This document shows positions 24,480 to 32,856 of a stretch of 36,189 nucleotides of DNA, piece by piece. Position 1 is the stretch's first letter. Every line of letters begins with the position of its first letter. The DNA lies in assembly GCA_039918615.1 (NCBI GenBank), contig JBDSHG010000129.1, positions 1 to 36,189 on the forward strand, in the 5' to 3' direction. Both the position numbers and the translations under genes were made by a program. Under the pieces are notes generated by a model. The model was not told the origin of the DNA. It searched no databases and was given only the letters and a program-made list of their open reading frames with translations. The DNA is from FEN-1250 sp039918615. GTDB lineage: Bacteria; Gemmatimonadota; Gemmatimonadetes; Gemmatimonadales; Gemmatimonadaceae.

Positions 24480-24890
24480 CGCGCCACGTCGCCGCTTGAA
24501 GCGATTCTCACAGATGACTCGATAAAACTTGGGCTGATGCCCGAAGTGCAGCAGAAGTCCCACCTCTAAATTCGTCGCGCACAGGTAGCTGAAGAGTTGA
24601 CTCTTCGCGCCAGGATGCAGACTGTCGGTTGCTTTTAACTCGACCACGAGCTTTTCATCGACGATCATGTCGAGCGTCTGCAGAGCGAGCGGCTCTCCTC
24701 GATAGAAGACCATGACCGCAACCTCGCGGTCGACTCGATGCCCTCTGGCCCTTAGCTCGCGTTCCAGCGCGAGCGCGCACACGTACTCACGAAATCCGAA
24801 TCCAAGAACCCGATGCACATCGTAGAAGGCACCGATGACAGCGCGAGTCAGTGCGTCCTGCAACAGCTCGTTCTCGGGTTTCTGAATCAT
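24444..24890 (-). CDS. GxxExxY protein (PD-(D/E)XK-like fold)
   Basis: I take the ATG at 24890 (148 aa). The product matches the GxxExxY family: an N-terminal helix (ELLQDALTRAVIGAFYDVHR), the name-giving stretch LGFGFREYVCALALERELRA, then a nuclease-like core with D74, E84 and K86 in LDMIVDEKLVVELKA. The closing part HPGAKSQLFSYLCATNLEVGLLLHFG is also typical. The D...ExK residues are the signature of PD-(D/E)XK nucleases, so a DNA- or RNA-cleaving role is plausible but unproven. The family often occurs in many copies per genome and may be mobile. The C-terminal tail (RFKRRRGASRLQPAVDGDG) overlaps the LpxR stop and may be an extension. A repeat element lies 53 bp upstream. Confidence 0.88.
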   Translation of the reverse strand: MIQKPENELLQDALTRAVIGAFYDVHRVLGFGFREYVCALALERELRARGHRVDREVAVMVFYRGEPLALQTLDMIVDEKLVVELKATDSLHPGAKSQLFSYLCATNLEVGLLLHFGHQPKFYRVICENRFKRRRGASRLQPAVDGDG

Positions 24891-24942
24891 CTGACATTGT
24901 CGGCCCGATTCGCTCAATCCATATCATCGAATTGTTTTATCC

Positions 24943-25085
24943 GTTTGTGTCCGTTTATTACGTTTGTGTCCGTATCTCCTGCTGTTAGAGTCAGAGTGGG
25001 CGCATTCGCGATCCATTCTGCGTGAGCGCGAAGCGAACACTAACAATGGGAGATACGGACACAAACGGATGGGACGGACACAAAC
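24943..25085. repeat. 143-bp inverted-repeat element of four GTTTGTGTCCGT units
   Basis: The left arm has GTTTGTGTCCGT (24943-24954), a 6-base spacer, CGTTTGTGTCCGTATCTCC (24961-24979) and TGTTAG (24983-24988). The right arm is the reverse complement: CTAACA (25040-25045), the 19-mer (25049-25067), another 6-base spacer and the 12-mer (25074-25085). The arms match exactly in the three blocks with equal spacers of different sequence, around a 51-base centre. Direct copies on each arm are 19 bases apart. There is no transposase, so this may be a MITE- or REP-like element. It fills most of the 216-base gap between the GxxExxY gene and the epimerase gene. Confidence 0.9.
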
Positions 25086-25106
25086 CGACTGGACGAAATG
25101 CGGCTG

Positions 25107-26093
25107 CTACAGCAGCTTCGTCCCGCGCCACGTGAGTGTCCATTCGCGCATTTGGCCCGGTTCCAGCCAGTTCGGGTTGCGCCATTGGCCGAGTGCTTCT
25201 GTGAGGGAGTCCGGGGCGCCGATGCAGGGCTCGAAGGCGAGGTTGGAGTAGGCCTTCGCGCGCGGGAAGGGACTCCATCCGCCGCGGTTCAGCCAGAGGC
25301 CGAAGTGCGTGACATTGCGCGTGTCGAACGACACCTCCAGCCGCGCGTTCCCCTCCTCCACCGCCGCACGCCCCGTGCCCATGTCGACGAAGAGCTTGCA
25401 CGCATACTTCCGCGCGATCTGATCGGGACTTCGAAAGTCGTGATTCTTCCCCGCCGCCACTGCGCGCGGCCACCGATGTTCCGCGCCCGGGCCGCCGAGC
25501 TCGATTCCATACTGTGACCAGACGCGCACGCGCGCGCCCTCGGGAAATTCGAGCCGCGTGTTCTTCGTCAACGGCAGCAGCGGATGCGCACTCCACAGGA
25601 ACGGCAGCCGGTCGAGCCCATCGTTCGTCACGGCATAGTGCATCTCCACGCGATCCGCCGTCACGTAAATCGCGCGCGCGAAGCGATACGGCATCCGCTT
25701 CCCAACCCATCCGCACACCGCGTACGTTCCCTCGTCGAGCGTCTTGAGCTCGAAGGTCGTCGACTGCGACCAGAGCTCGCCATGATCCGGAAGCGCGAGC
25801 CCGCTGTACGCATTAGTCAGCGAGAGCGCCGCATACCGACCAGAGATCGCCGGCAGCGTACACGCCGCCACCGTCGGAAAGCACTCGTCGTAGCCGCCCG
25901 AGTCCGCTGTCTCGACATACGACGCGCCATCGATCGGCGTCTGATGCGCGATCACGTCGCTCGTCCACAGCCACTCGCGCCCCGCCATCTCCATACTCGC
26001 GATCTTCCCGCCGAGTGCGGGGATGATGACGACCTTCGTGGTGCCGGCGCGAAGCTCCGCTGATCCGAACACCGGACGCACCGCGGTCGTCAC
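25107..26093 (-). CDS. Aldose 1-epimerase-like protein
   Basis: The GTG at 26093 overlaps the IspH stop as GTGA, giving 328 aa. The galactose-mutarotase fold is visible through its beta-sandwich strands and candidate catalytic residues: H104 in LPDHGELW, H170 in LWSAHPLLPL and the general-base E288 in LAFEPCIG. Early residues KVVIIPALGGKIASMEMAGREWLW are typical of the aldose epimerase superfamily. Such enzymes interconvert alpha and beta anomers of sugars or act on related sugar phosphates. The exact sugar cannot be told. The open frame extends upstream to 26219, but the coupled GTG is the better start. Coupling to an isoprenoid-pathway gene is unexpected and gives no metabolic clue. Confidence 0.88.
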   Translation of the reverse strand: MTTAVRPVFGSAELRAGTTKVVIIPALGGKIASMEMAGREWLWTSDVIAHQTPIDGASYVETADSGGYDECFPTVAACTLPAISGRYAALSLTNAYSGLALPDHGELWSQSTTFELKTLDEGTYAVCGWVGKRMPYRFARAIYVTADRVEMHYAVTNDGLDRLPFLWSAHPLLPLTKNTRLEFPEGARVRVWSQYGIELGGPGAEHRWPRAVAAGKNHDFRSPDQIARKYACKLFVDMGTGRAAVEEGNARLEVSFDTRNVTHFGLWLNRGGWSPFPRAKAYSNLAFEPCIGAPDSLTEALGQWRNPNWLEPGQMREWTLTWRGTKLL

Positions 26094-27301
26094 GCGATGC
26101 TCGCCGGATCGATGCCGCGCGTCGCGAACACTCGCGCAACCGTGTCGCCGATCTTGTTGTTTGGCGTGCTCGCGCCCGCCGTGAGCCCGACACGCACCGC
26201 GCCGTGCTCCGGCATCCATCCCGACACGATCTCCTCCGCGCGCCCGATCGGCTTGTGACGGATCGTCCCCGCCTCCGGATCCATCGCCTCCGCATCCTCG
26301 ATGTGGTACGTCGTCACCCGCTCGGCACAGAGCGCCGCGAGCGAGATCGTGTTGCTCGAGTTGTAGCCGCCAACGACCACCATCACATCGAGCGGCTCCG
26401 CCAGCAACTCCTTCACCGCGTCCTGGCGCTCCTGCGTCGCGCTGCAGATCGTGTCGAACGACCGAAAGTCCGCTGCGCGCGCTTCCGCGCCCCGCGCGCG
26501 CTCGATCGCGTTGCCGACCTCCTCACCAATCGCGAGCGATTCGCTCGCGAGCATCGTCGTCTGATTCGCGACGCCAATGCGTCGCAGATGCAGATGGGGG
26601 TCGAACCCTTCCGACACCGCGGACGCGAACTTCGCGAGAAACGCGTTGCGATCCCCCCGCAGCTCGATGTAGTCGCACACCATCTTCGCCTCGGCCATGT
26701 CGCGCACGACGATCCAGTGCGCCCCCGGATGCTTCTCCGCCTGCGACGCCGTGGCGCGCGTTTCCTCGTGGTAGTGCTTGCCGTGGATCAGCGACGTCAG
26801 GCCGTCACGCGCATACGCCTCGACGCGCTTCCAGACATTGAGCACGGAACCGCACGTCGTGTCGACCATCACGCATCCCGATTCGCGCAGCGTCTGGAAG
26901 TCCTTCATCGGAACGCCGAACGCGGGGAGGATGACGACGTCCTCCGGCGTGATCGCGGAATAGTCGAAGCCGCCGGTGCCGGGAATGAGTATCTGGATCC
27001 CCATCCCGCGCAGCCGATCGTTGACGTGCGGATTGTGGATGATCTCGCCGACGAGGAGGATCCGGCGGTCGGGGAATTTCGTTCGCGTCTGATACGCGTA
27101 TTCGACCGCACGCTCGACGCCGTAGCAGAAACCGAACTCGCGCGCGAGGCGAACGGTGACGTCGCTGGCGGTGAGCTCGTAACTCCTTGACTGAAAAAGA
27201 TCTACGAGTCGTCCGGAGTAGTCGGTGGCGAGCGTCTCCTGGACGTCCGCCTTGAGGCCGAACCCCCTCCGGAAATACATCGCGCTCTCATTCGCGGCCA
27301 T
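26090..27301 (-). CDS. ispH: 4-hydroxy-3-methylbut-2-enyl diphosphate reductase (long, cyanobacterial/plant type)
   Basis: IspH catalyses the last MEP-pathway step, reducing HMBPP to IPP and DMAPP with an iron-sulfur cluster. The three cluster cysteines are C59 (EFGFCYGVERAV), C150 (DTTCGSVLNVWKRV) and C286 (DTICSATQERQDAV). Other family residues are GEIIHNPHVNDRL and VVGGYNSSNTISLA. At 403 aa it is about 90 residues longer than the E. coli enzyme. Its N-terminal extension (MYFRRGFGLKADVQETLATD) and inserts match the long form known from cyanobacteria and plants. ATG 27280 (MYFRRG) is an alternative start with GAGAG upstream. It lies 41 bp downstream of the M28 peptidase gene and is coupled to the epimerase gene. 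Confidence 0.95.
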   Translation of the reverse strand: MAANESAMYFRRGFGLKADVQETLATDYSGRLVDLFQSRSYELTASDVTVRLAREFGFCYGVERAVEYAYQTRTKFPDRRILLVGEIIHNPHVNDRLRGMGIQILIPGTGGFDYSAITPEDVVILPAFGVPMKDFQTLRESGCVMVDTTCGSVLNVWKRVEAYARDGLTSLIHGKHYHEETRATASQAEKHPGAHWIVVRDMAEAKMVCDYIELRGDRNAFLAKFASAVSEGFDPHLHLRRIGVANQTTMLASESLAIGEEVGNAIERARGAEARAADFRSFDTICSATQERQDAVKELLAEPLDVMVVVGGYNSSNTISLAALCAERVTTYHIEDAEAMDPEAGTIRHKPIGRAEEIVSGWMPEHGAVRVGLTAGASTPNNKIGDTVARVFATRGIDPASIA

Positions 27302-27342
27302 GCGTGCAATCTAGCCGTTCGCTGGGGGCCGCGAAACGCGCG

Positions 27343-29649
27343 TCAGAAAGTGACTCGTCGATGGATCATGGTAACGTCGCCGCTCTGCACCGGCACGACG
27401 TTCTTCGGTCGGCGCGGGGTGGACACGCCGGAGAGCGGCGCGATCCCTGCGGATTGCGCCGTGAGCTCGAGCGTTGTCTTCGCGCCGCGAGGCATCGTGA
27501 GCTCGAGCATGAAGCCGGAGTCGGGCGGCGCCGAGTAGGACATGACCCACTTGGGCGATGGGCGGCGGTAACGGGTGGTGTTGATGACGCGCCCATCGAT
27601 GGACGCAGCCAGCACGATTCCGTCGGCTGCGCGCATTTCGATCTCCTGCGTACCCGGAGCGGCGACGATCCGGAGCGTCAGGCGGCGAGCGTCGGTGGTC
27701 GTCGAGTCGCGGAGGACGGTCGCCACTGGTGCAGTGAGCGGGATCCGGGGAACCGCCCGGACCGTCGTCGGCAGCTCGCGTCCGAGCACACGGGCGAGCC
27801 AGGCTGGTGGACCACCGGCCGGGGACTTTGGCGTGATGAGCTCAGCCGTCGGGCCGAGCACGGAGGCGCTCCAACTGCCTCGCTTCGCCAGCTCGGTGGG
27901 AGTGACGAGCCAGGCGTCGCTCGAGTCGGCGTCGGCTGCGTAGACGAGGAGCGACGGTACCGGATGGTCGATGGTGTTGCGCACCGTGGCCGCACCGACG
28001 ATGAACAGCAGAACCGTCGCCGCGAGCACGAGCAGCGTCGCTCGCCACCGCCGGTTTCCTGCGATCGCCTCGAATTGCGGGGCGACCACCCAAGCGAGCA
28101 GTGGGATCAACACGCCCATGACGACGGCGCCGCCCGTCGTGAGACCGAGCAGAATGACGCCGATGCTGTAGATGATCGGCACCAGCAGCGCCATCGCGAC
28201 GAAGGTCGCGGTCCAGAGCGAGACCGCCGAGATCGCGTCGTGACGGGCGACCAACAGGGCGGCAACCGTGGCGACGATCAGCGGCCACACGAAGAGGAAG
28301 CTGGCGCCGGGCGCCTTCCAGCTCACGAAGAGGGTAAGCAGCATCCAGACGACGAGCGCGCCGGCGTGGGTGCCTGCAGCGCTCCCCCAGCGGCGTACGA
28401 GCGCCCAGCAGGCCGCCGCGAGCGCGAGCGCGAGCAGCGCGATAGCCGCGGCGTAGATGGATCTGAAGCCCGGCGTCCCGCCCAGCGCGGCATGCAGGCG
28501 GTTCATTCCCATTCCGGCGAGCAACGCGACGCCGCCGCCGAGCGCCGCAGCGATTATCGTGGCGAGAACGCCGAGGATGAGGCTGCGGATCCAGTGGGGC
28601 TCGCGGCGACGGATGGAGATGAGCGTGAGCAGCACGAGAATGGCGCTCACGATCGCGAACGGACGCGCCGCGCCTTCCGGATAGAGCACGAGGCCGAGCA
28701 CTGGGAAATCGAAGAAGACGGCATCGCCGCTCTTCGGGCGCGGGAGGGGACCGTTGGCGAGGGCGCGCGTGATCACGAGCGCCTGCGCGCCTTCATGCTG
28801 GATGCTTCCGGGGTTGAGCTGTGCGACGTTGTCCTGCGTGGTGTGGTATCGCTCGACGCCGTCGGCGTAGGCGAAGTTGAGCGCCGGCTGCCCGAGCAGC
28901 GCCACCTCAGATAGATCGGTGTCGTTCGGAAGCGTGCGATAGACGGTGACCATCAGCGACGTGCCGGAGACATCGGGCGCCGTTCGGAGAATGCGCACCA
29001 GATCGAGATTTCCCGCTCCCGTCTCGAACATGAAGGCGCGGCCCGTCGTGCCGCGCGCCTCGAAGTTGAGGGTGGCGGCTACGTCCTTCGCCCACCGATG
29101 CTCGCGAACGAACGCGGCCGCGCCGAGCAGGCCGGCTTCCTCGCCATCGGTGAAGAGTGCGAGGACGTCGTGCTTCAGTGGCGGTCCGGCGCGAAGCGCG
29201 CGGAGTGTTTCGAGCAGGAGCGCTGTTCCGGAGCCGTCATCACTGGCGGCGGGACCGGCGGGAACGCCATCGGTGTGGGCCATCAGAACGACGGCGGGGC
29301 CGCCCGGTGTGGTCCCCGGCATCCGCGCCACGATGTTGTGAATCCGCCCCACCGCCTGGTACCGCGTCCCGATGCCCGTGGCCTCCTGCACTTCCGCCGG
29401 AACGTGAAGCGCCGCGAGCTGGGAGAGTACGTAATCGCGTACGCGGGCCGCGTCGGCGCTGCCGATCGGGTGGGGTCGCTGCGCTATCTCCTTCACGTGC
29501 GCCATCGCCCGCTCGGCGGAGAACACCGTGGCCGGCGCAGTCGCGGCGACCGGGGCCGGCGGCCGGCTCGCGTGGAGTATGAAAGCGGCTGTCAGCACCA
29601 GCAGAACGACGAGACGCACTAGCGGTGACAGACGGACGGGGGCGGACAT
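27343..29649 (-). CDS. M28-family metallopeptidase with C-terminal transmembrane domain
   Basis: The start at ATG 29649 gives 768 aa; the frame stays open to 30078, but that part overlaps the divergent gene. Residues 10-27 are a signal or anchor helix. The peptidase domain (about 45-290) has zinc ligands H125 (MAHTDG, with D127), D137 or D138 (ASDDGSG), E170/E171 (FTDGEEAG) and E197 (NFEARG), as in M28 aminopeptidases. About eight membrane helices follow between roughly residues 310 and 540. The C-terminal soluble part is beta-rich. This layout matches Fxna/ERMP1-like bacterial proteins, with the peptidase domain likely periplasmic. It may share an operon with ispH 41 bp downstream. Confidence 0.92.
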   Translation of the reverse strand: MSAPVRLSPLVRLVVLLVLTAAFILHASRPPAPVAATAPATVFSAERAMAHVKEIAQRPHPIGSADAARVRDYVLSQLAALHVPAEVQEATGIGTRYQAVGRIHNIVARMPGTTPGGPAVVLMAHTDGVPAGPAASDDGSGTALLLETLRALRAGPPLKHDVLALFTDGEEAGLLGAAAFVREHRWAKDVAATLNFEARGTTGRAFMFETGAGNLDLVRILRTAPDVSGTSLMVTVYRTLPNDTDLSEVALLGQPALNFAYADGVERYHTTQDNVAQLNPGSIQHEGAQALVITRALANGPLPRPKSGDAVFFDFPVLGLVLYPEGAARPFAIVSAILVLLTLISIRRREPHWIRSLILGVLATIIAAALGGGVALLAGMGMNRLHAALGGTPGFRSIYAAAIALLALALAAACWALVRRWGSAAGTHAGALVVWMLLTLFVSWKAPGASFLFVWPLIVATVAALLVARHDAISAVSLWTATFVAMALLVPIIYSIGVILLGLTTGGAVVMGVLIPLLAWVVAPQFEAIAGNRRWRATLLVLAATVLLFIVGAATVRNTIDHPVPSLLVYAADADSSDAWLVTPTELAKRGSWSASVLGPTAELITPKSPAGGPPAWLARVLGRELPTTVRAVPRIPLTAPVATVLRDSTTTDARRLTLRIVAAPGTQEIEMRAADGIVLAASIDGRVINTTRYRRPSPKWVMSYSAPPDSGFMLELTMPRGAKTTLELTAQSAGIAPLSGVSTPRRPKNVVPVQSGDVTMIHRRVTF

Positions 29650-29806
29650 GTGGCGTTGGTGGTCGATGTCGGTGGAAGGAGCGAGTTGGGCGAAGATAAC
29701 GCGCACTGCCCAGTACTGCGTCAGTGCTGGGGAAGCGGGGGCTACGGTATCCGTACGGGCTTTTTGGCTTCGACGGGGGACGGGGCGTCCCTTAAATTTC
29801 GGGGAA

Positions 29807-30766
29807 ATGACCCCCGATCCGCCGGACACCGCCCCACTTCTTCGCCCAGCGCCCATCGCGAAGGGTGATGCGATCGGCATCGTGGCGCCGTCGTACGCGC
29901 CGCGCCCGGGATGGCTGCTGCGTGGCGTGAAGGCGCTCGAGCACGCGGGGTACGGGGTGGTGCTCGACCCCGAGATTGCGACCGGGCGGCGCTTCAAGCG
30001 GCTCGAGGATGAGCGCAGGGCCGAGAACTTCATGGGGGTGTGGCTGGACCCCAAGGTGAAGGCGGTGATCGGCGGCACCGGTGGCTACGGGGCCGTCCGC
30101 ATGCTGCCGTATCTCGAGCCCGAGGTATTCCGGAGAAATCCGAAGATCTTCGTCGGCTACTCGGACATCACCGCGCTGCATCTGTGGATGATGCGGCGGT
30201 CGGGGCTGCGCACCTTCCACGGGCCGACGGTCGACGATCTCATCCCGAGCACGCGCGACATGACGATGGCGTCGCTGCTCACGGCGATGACGACGCCGCG
30301 ACCCACGACGAAGATCGGACGCGGGATCGCGCGCGTGGTGCGTCCCGGGCGCGCGACAGGACGTTTGATCGGCGGCAATCTCTCGCTCGTGCAGCAGACG
30401 ATCGGCACACCGTACGAGGTCGACACGCGCGACTCGATTCTCTTCCTGGAGGAGACGAGAGATCCGATGAGCGTGCTCGATGAGCGGCTCGTGCATCTGC
30501 GCGCGGCGGGGTTGCTGCGGCAGGTGCGCGGCGTGATCATCGGGAAGCTGTCGATCGACCGCTCGGAGGAAGATGAATTCGAAAACTTCCTTTTGGATCT
30601 GCTGTCGGATCTCGACGTCCCGGTGCTGACGGACTTTCCGGCGGGACACGAGGTGCCGAATCTGACGATCCCGATCGGGACGGATGTGGAGCTGGTGGCG
30701 GAGGAGACGACGGGGTGGATTACGTATCGCGAGGATGCGTTGACGGGGGGAGACACTCCAGCGTGA
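29807..30766 (+). CDS. LD-carboxypeptidase (S66 family)
   Basis: The start is ATG 29807 behind GGGGAA, giving 319 aa. S66 enzymes hydrolyse the L,D bond of murein tetrapeptides during wall recycling, or cleave microcin C-like peptides. The nucleophile is S119 in FVGYSDITALH, with acidic residue E214 in ILFLEET and H280 in PAGHEVPNLTIPIG. GDAIGIVAPSYAPRPG at the N-terminus and GGTGGYGAVRMLPYL are family hallmarks. There is no signal peptide, so it is cytoplasmic. It is divergent from M28, with a 157-base shared promoter region (29650-29806), and is followed by macrodomain remains. Confidence 0.93.
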   Translation: MTPDPPDTAPLLRPAPIAKGDAIGIVAPSYAPRPGWLLRGVKALEHAGYGVVLDPEIATGRRFKRLEDERRAENFMGVWLDPKVKAVIGGTGGYGAVRMLPYLEPEVFRRNPKIFVGYSDITALHLWMMRRSGLRTFHGPTVDDLIPSTRDMTMASLLTAMTTPRPTTKIGRGIARVVRPGRATGRLIGGNLSLVQQTIGTPYEVDTRDSILFLEETRDPMSVLDERLVHLRAAGLLRQVRGVIIGKLSIDRSEEDEFENFLLDLLSDLDVPVLTDFPAGHEVPNLTIPIGTDVELVAEETTGWITYREDALTGGDTPA

Positions 30767-30767
30767 T

Positions 30768-31020
30768 CGACGTGATGCGGCGGATATCGCGACGCTCGAT
30801 GTCGAGGCTGGGGCCGATCGAAACGGGAAGTGCGGCGATCACACCGTGATTCCGGTGGCCCGCGCGGTATGTGATTGACGCGGTGGGGCCAATCTGGTAC
30901 GGCGACGGGGAGCGCGAGCCGGAGCTGCTCGCTTGCGCGTACGAGGCGAGCTTCGCGTGCGCGTTCGACGAGGGAACGGCGCAGTTGTACCGGCGGACGC
31001 TCGAGCCGGAAGACCTGTAG
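30768..31020 (+). pseudogene. Decayed macrodomain (ADP-ribose-binding) gene
   Basis: Joined frames read as a worn macrodomain. One frame gives DIATLDVEA, the usual start of the domain. A second frame gives PIETGSAAITP, a stop (30847-30849), then WPARYVIDAVGPIWYGDGER and on through EPELLACAYEASFACAFDEG to the TAG at 31018-31020. In intact proteins these pieces are LPARYVIHAVGP and EPELLASAY, separated from the start by the Asn-rich NAAN loop, which is lost here. There is thus at least one frameshift, one in-frame stop and a deletion of the catalytic loop. Macrodomains remove or bind ADP-ribose; this copy cannot. The following 127 bases (31021-31147) hold no gene I can support. Confidence 0.75.
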
Positions 31021-31147
31021 CGGGGCGCTCGACGAGCGGTGCTTCGTATTGACCACTTCCCGTGTGACAGCGTAAGCTCAAGAAGAGGTAATCGCTCGCC
31101 GAGCTGGCGTTGAGTCTCGACGGTGCATTGTCCATCCGGGAGATGCT

Positions 31148-32359
31148 GTGCGACTGGCTGAATTTATCGAGACAAACTCCGACCCCATTCAACTCGAGTG
31201 GGTCGCATTTGCCAAATCGTGTGCTCCTGCCGCCAAGTTGATGGACGAGGCTGCGCTCCGCGATCACGCCTTGGAGATGTTGAAGGTGATCGGTGCCGAT
31301 CTGCGAACATCGCAAACCGCCACTGAGCAATTCGAGAAGTCCAAGGGAAACGCTGACACGACCCCTGCCGAGCCGGATACACCGGCTGAAGTGCACGGCG
31401 CTGGCCGCGCCTGGAGCGGCTTTACCGTGGGCGAGATGGTATCGGAGTACCGCGCATTGCGCGCGAGTGTCATCCGTCTGTGGATCAGGGCGTGCGGCAC
31501 GCTCAGCGGCACTGACCTCGATGATCTGGTGCGCTTCAATGAGGCGATCGATCAAGCGATCGCGGAATCGATCGCGCGGTACACCGAGGATCTCGATCAT
31601 TCCAAGGAAATGTTTCTCGCCGTACTCGGCCACGATCTGCGCACGCCGCTCGGTGCCGTCCTCATGTCGTCACAATTCATGCTGGACTCGGGCCAGCTGG
31701 TCGAGCCCAATTTCACGCTCATCACGCGGATCGCACACAGCGCCAACCGCATGAATCACATGGTCGACGATCTCCTCGACTTTACGCGCAGTCAATTGGG
31801 CTCGGGCGTGCCGATCGTGCGTGCAGACATGAACATTGAGAAGGCGGCCCGGCACGCCGTTGATGAGATAGAGGCAGCGCAGCCCAACTGCGTGTTCGAG
31901 ATGACCACGTCCGGGAACGTGAACGGCACATGGGACGAGGCGCGCTTGAGTCAGGTGTTCGCGAATCTCCTCGGCAACGCGGCACAGCACGGAGCCCCCG
32001 GGAGCCCGATCAGCATCAACCTTCGTGGCGAGCCCGAGGAGGTAGTGGTGGTCGTGCACAATTTCGGAACGGTCATTCCCCCCTCGGAGATTTTCGGGAT
32101 CTTCAGTCCGTTCAAGAGACTCAAGGCTGGCGCGTCCGCGGCGCCAGACTCGAGCAATCTGGGACTCGGACTCTTCATCGCCGATCGCGTCGTGCATGCA
32201 CACAGCGGGACGATTGACGTGCGCTCCTCCGCGGATGCCGGCACGTCGTTCACCGTACGTCTCCCGCGCAACCCTACAGCCCCGCCCGCGCCGCTTCGAC
32301 CGACATCACGTACGGATCGACGAGCGACCTCAACTCGGGCGGCAGCGCCACCTTCCTGA
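31148..32359 (+). CDS. Cytoplasmic sensor histidine kinase (RsbRD-like N-domain, HisKA, HATPase)
   Basis: The GTG start has GGGAG seven bases upstream; 403 aa. There is no membrane helix. Residues 1-145 resemble the RsbRD N-terminal helical sensor domain (MRLAEFIETNSDPIQLEWVA, VGEMVSEYRALRASVIRLW, FNEAIDQAIAESIARYTEDL). HisKA carries H162 in LGHDLRTPLGAV. The ATPase domain has the N box QVFANLLGNAAQHG (N277), a G1 box with Asn in place of the usual Asp (VVHNFGTVIP), and G2 SNLGLGLFIADRVVHAHSGT. The Asn at G1 is common in this type of soluble kinase. There is no response regulator next to it, so it is an orphan. Its last about 28 residues (PTAPPAPLRPTSRT to the end) run antisense into the thioesterase gene and look like a spurious extension. 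Confidence 0.9.
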   Translation: MRLAEFIETNSDPIQLEWVAFAKSCAPAAKLMDEAALRDHALEMLKVIGADLRTSQTATEQFEKSKGNADTTPAEPDTPAEVHGAGRAWSGFTVGEMVSEYRALRASVIRLWIRACGTLSGTDLDDLVRFNEAIDQAIAESIARYTEDLDHSKEMFLAVLGHDLRTPLGAVLMSSQFMLDSGQLVEPNFTLITRIAHSANRMNHMVDDLLDFTRSQLGSGVPIVRADMNIEKAARHAVDEIEAAQPNCVFEMTTSGNVNGTWDEARLSQVFANLLGNAAQHGAPGSPISINLRGEPEEVVVVVHNFGTVIPPSEIFGIFSPFKRLKAGASAAPDSSNLGLGLFIADRVVHAHSGTIDVRSSADAGTSFTVRLPRNPTAPPAPLRPTSRTDRRATSTRAAAPPS

Positions 32360-32720
32360 GCGCGATGTCCACGCACACCAGTACCAGATGCGCGGCCGCG
32401 ATTATTGTCTTCCGGTCGTCGCGGAACAGGTCGACGTTCAACGTCACCGAGGTGCGGCCGATGCTGCTGAAGTAGGCCGCGACCACGATCGGGTCGTCCA
32501 GCCGCGCCGGCGCGTAGTACTCGACGTGCATCACCTTCCGTGGCAGCCACACTTTGTACTGTGCGTGCAGCTTGCTCAGCGGGGTACCGAGCGAGCGGTA
32601 GAGGTCCGTCTCGGCGATGTCGAGAAAACGGGTGTAGGCGCTATAACGGGCGATGCCGGCGAGGTCGATGTCCTCCCAGCGCACGTAATCTGTCGTTACA
32701 AACGGGGTCTTGGCAGTCAT
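32274..32720 (-). CDS. Hotdog-fold acyl-CoA thioesterase (YbgC/FadM type)
   Basis: The 148-aa product matches the 4HBT superfamily. The catalytic Asp is D19 in YVRWEDIDLAGIARYSAYTR, equivalent to the D in VRYAETDQMGVVHHANY; Arg replaces the usual His in that motif. VEYYAPARLDDPIVVAAYFS and SVTLNVDLFRDD are the remaining hotdog strands. It hydrolyses acyl-CoA thioesters in the cytoplasm; the chain preference is unknown. The kinase gene on the opposite strand runs 86 bp into its 3' end. It is divergent from the ATP-grasp gene, with 136 bases between the starts. Confidence 0.9.
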   Translation of the reverse strand: MTAKTPFVTTDYVRWEDIDLAGIARYSAYTRFLDIAETDLYRSLGTPLSKLHAQYKVWLPRKVMHVEYYAPARLDDPIVVAAYFSSIGRTSVTLNVDLFRDDRKTIIAAAHLVLVCVDIALRKVALPPELRSLVDPYVMSVEAARAGL

Positions 32721-32856
32721 GGGGGGAATCTACCCCAGGCCGTTGCACCCTGCGAGAATTCACCATGCGGCGGCGGAACTTTCGCCCTCGCCGCGGGCTT
32801 CAAAATGGCACGGCCGCACGCAGGCCGGCGACACCACCAATGCGGAGTAGCCCCTC

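Noticed and set aside
26528..26555. Palindrome TCGCGAGCGATTCGCTCGCGA-like in the ispH gene as a regulatory site
   Set aside because: It lies within a conserved coding stretch (LASESLAIGE) where alternating CGCGAG codons produce it by composition.
27304..28914. A 536-codon open frame antisense to the M28 peptidase gene
   Set aside because: Low-complexity Arg/Glu/Asp composition and no ribosome site; it is explained by GC-rich antisense of a conserved gene.
31148..32359. Kinase inactive because the G1 Asp is Asn
   Set aside because: Related soluble kinases commonly carry Asn there, and the H, N and G2 boxes are intact.
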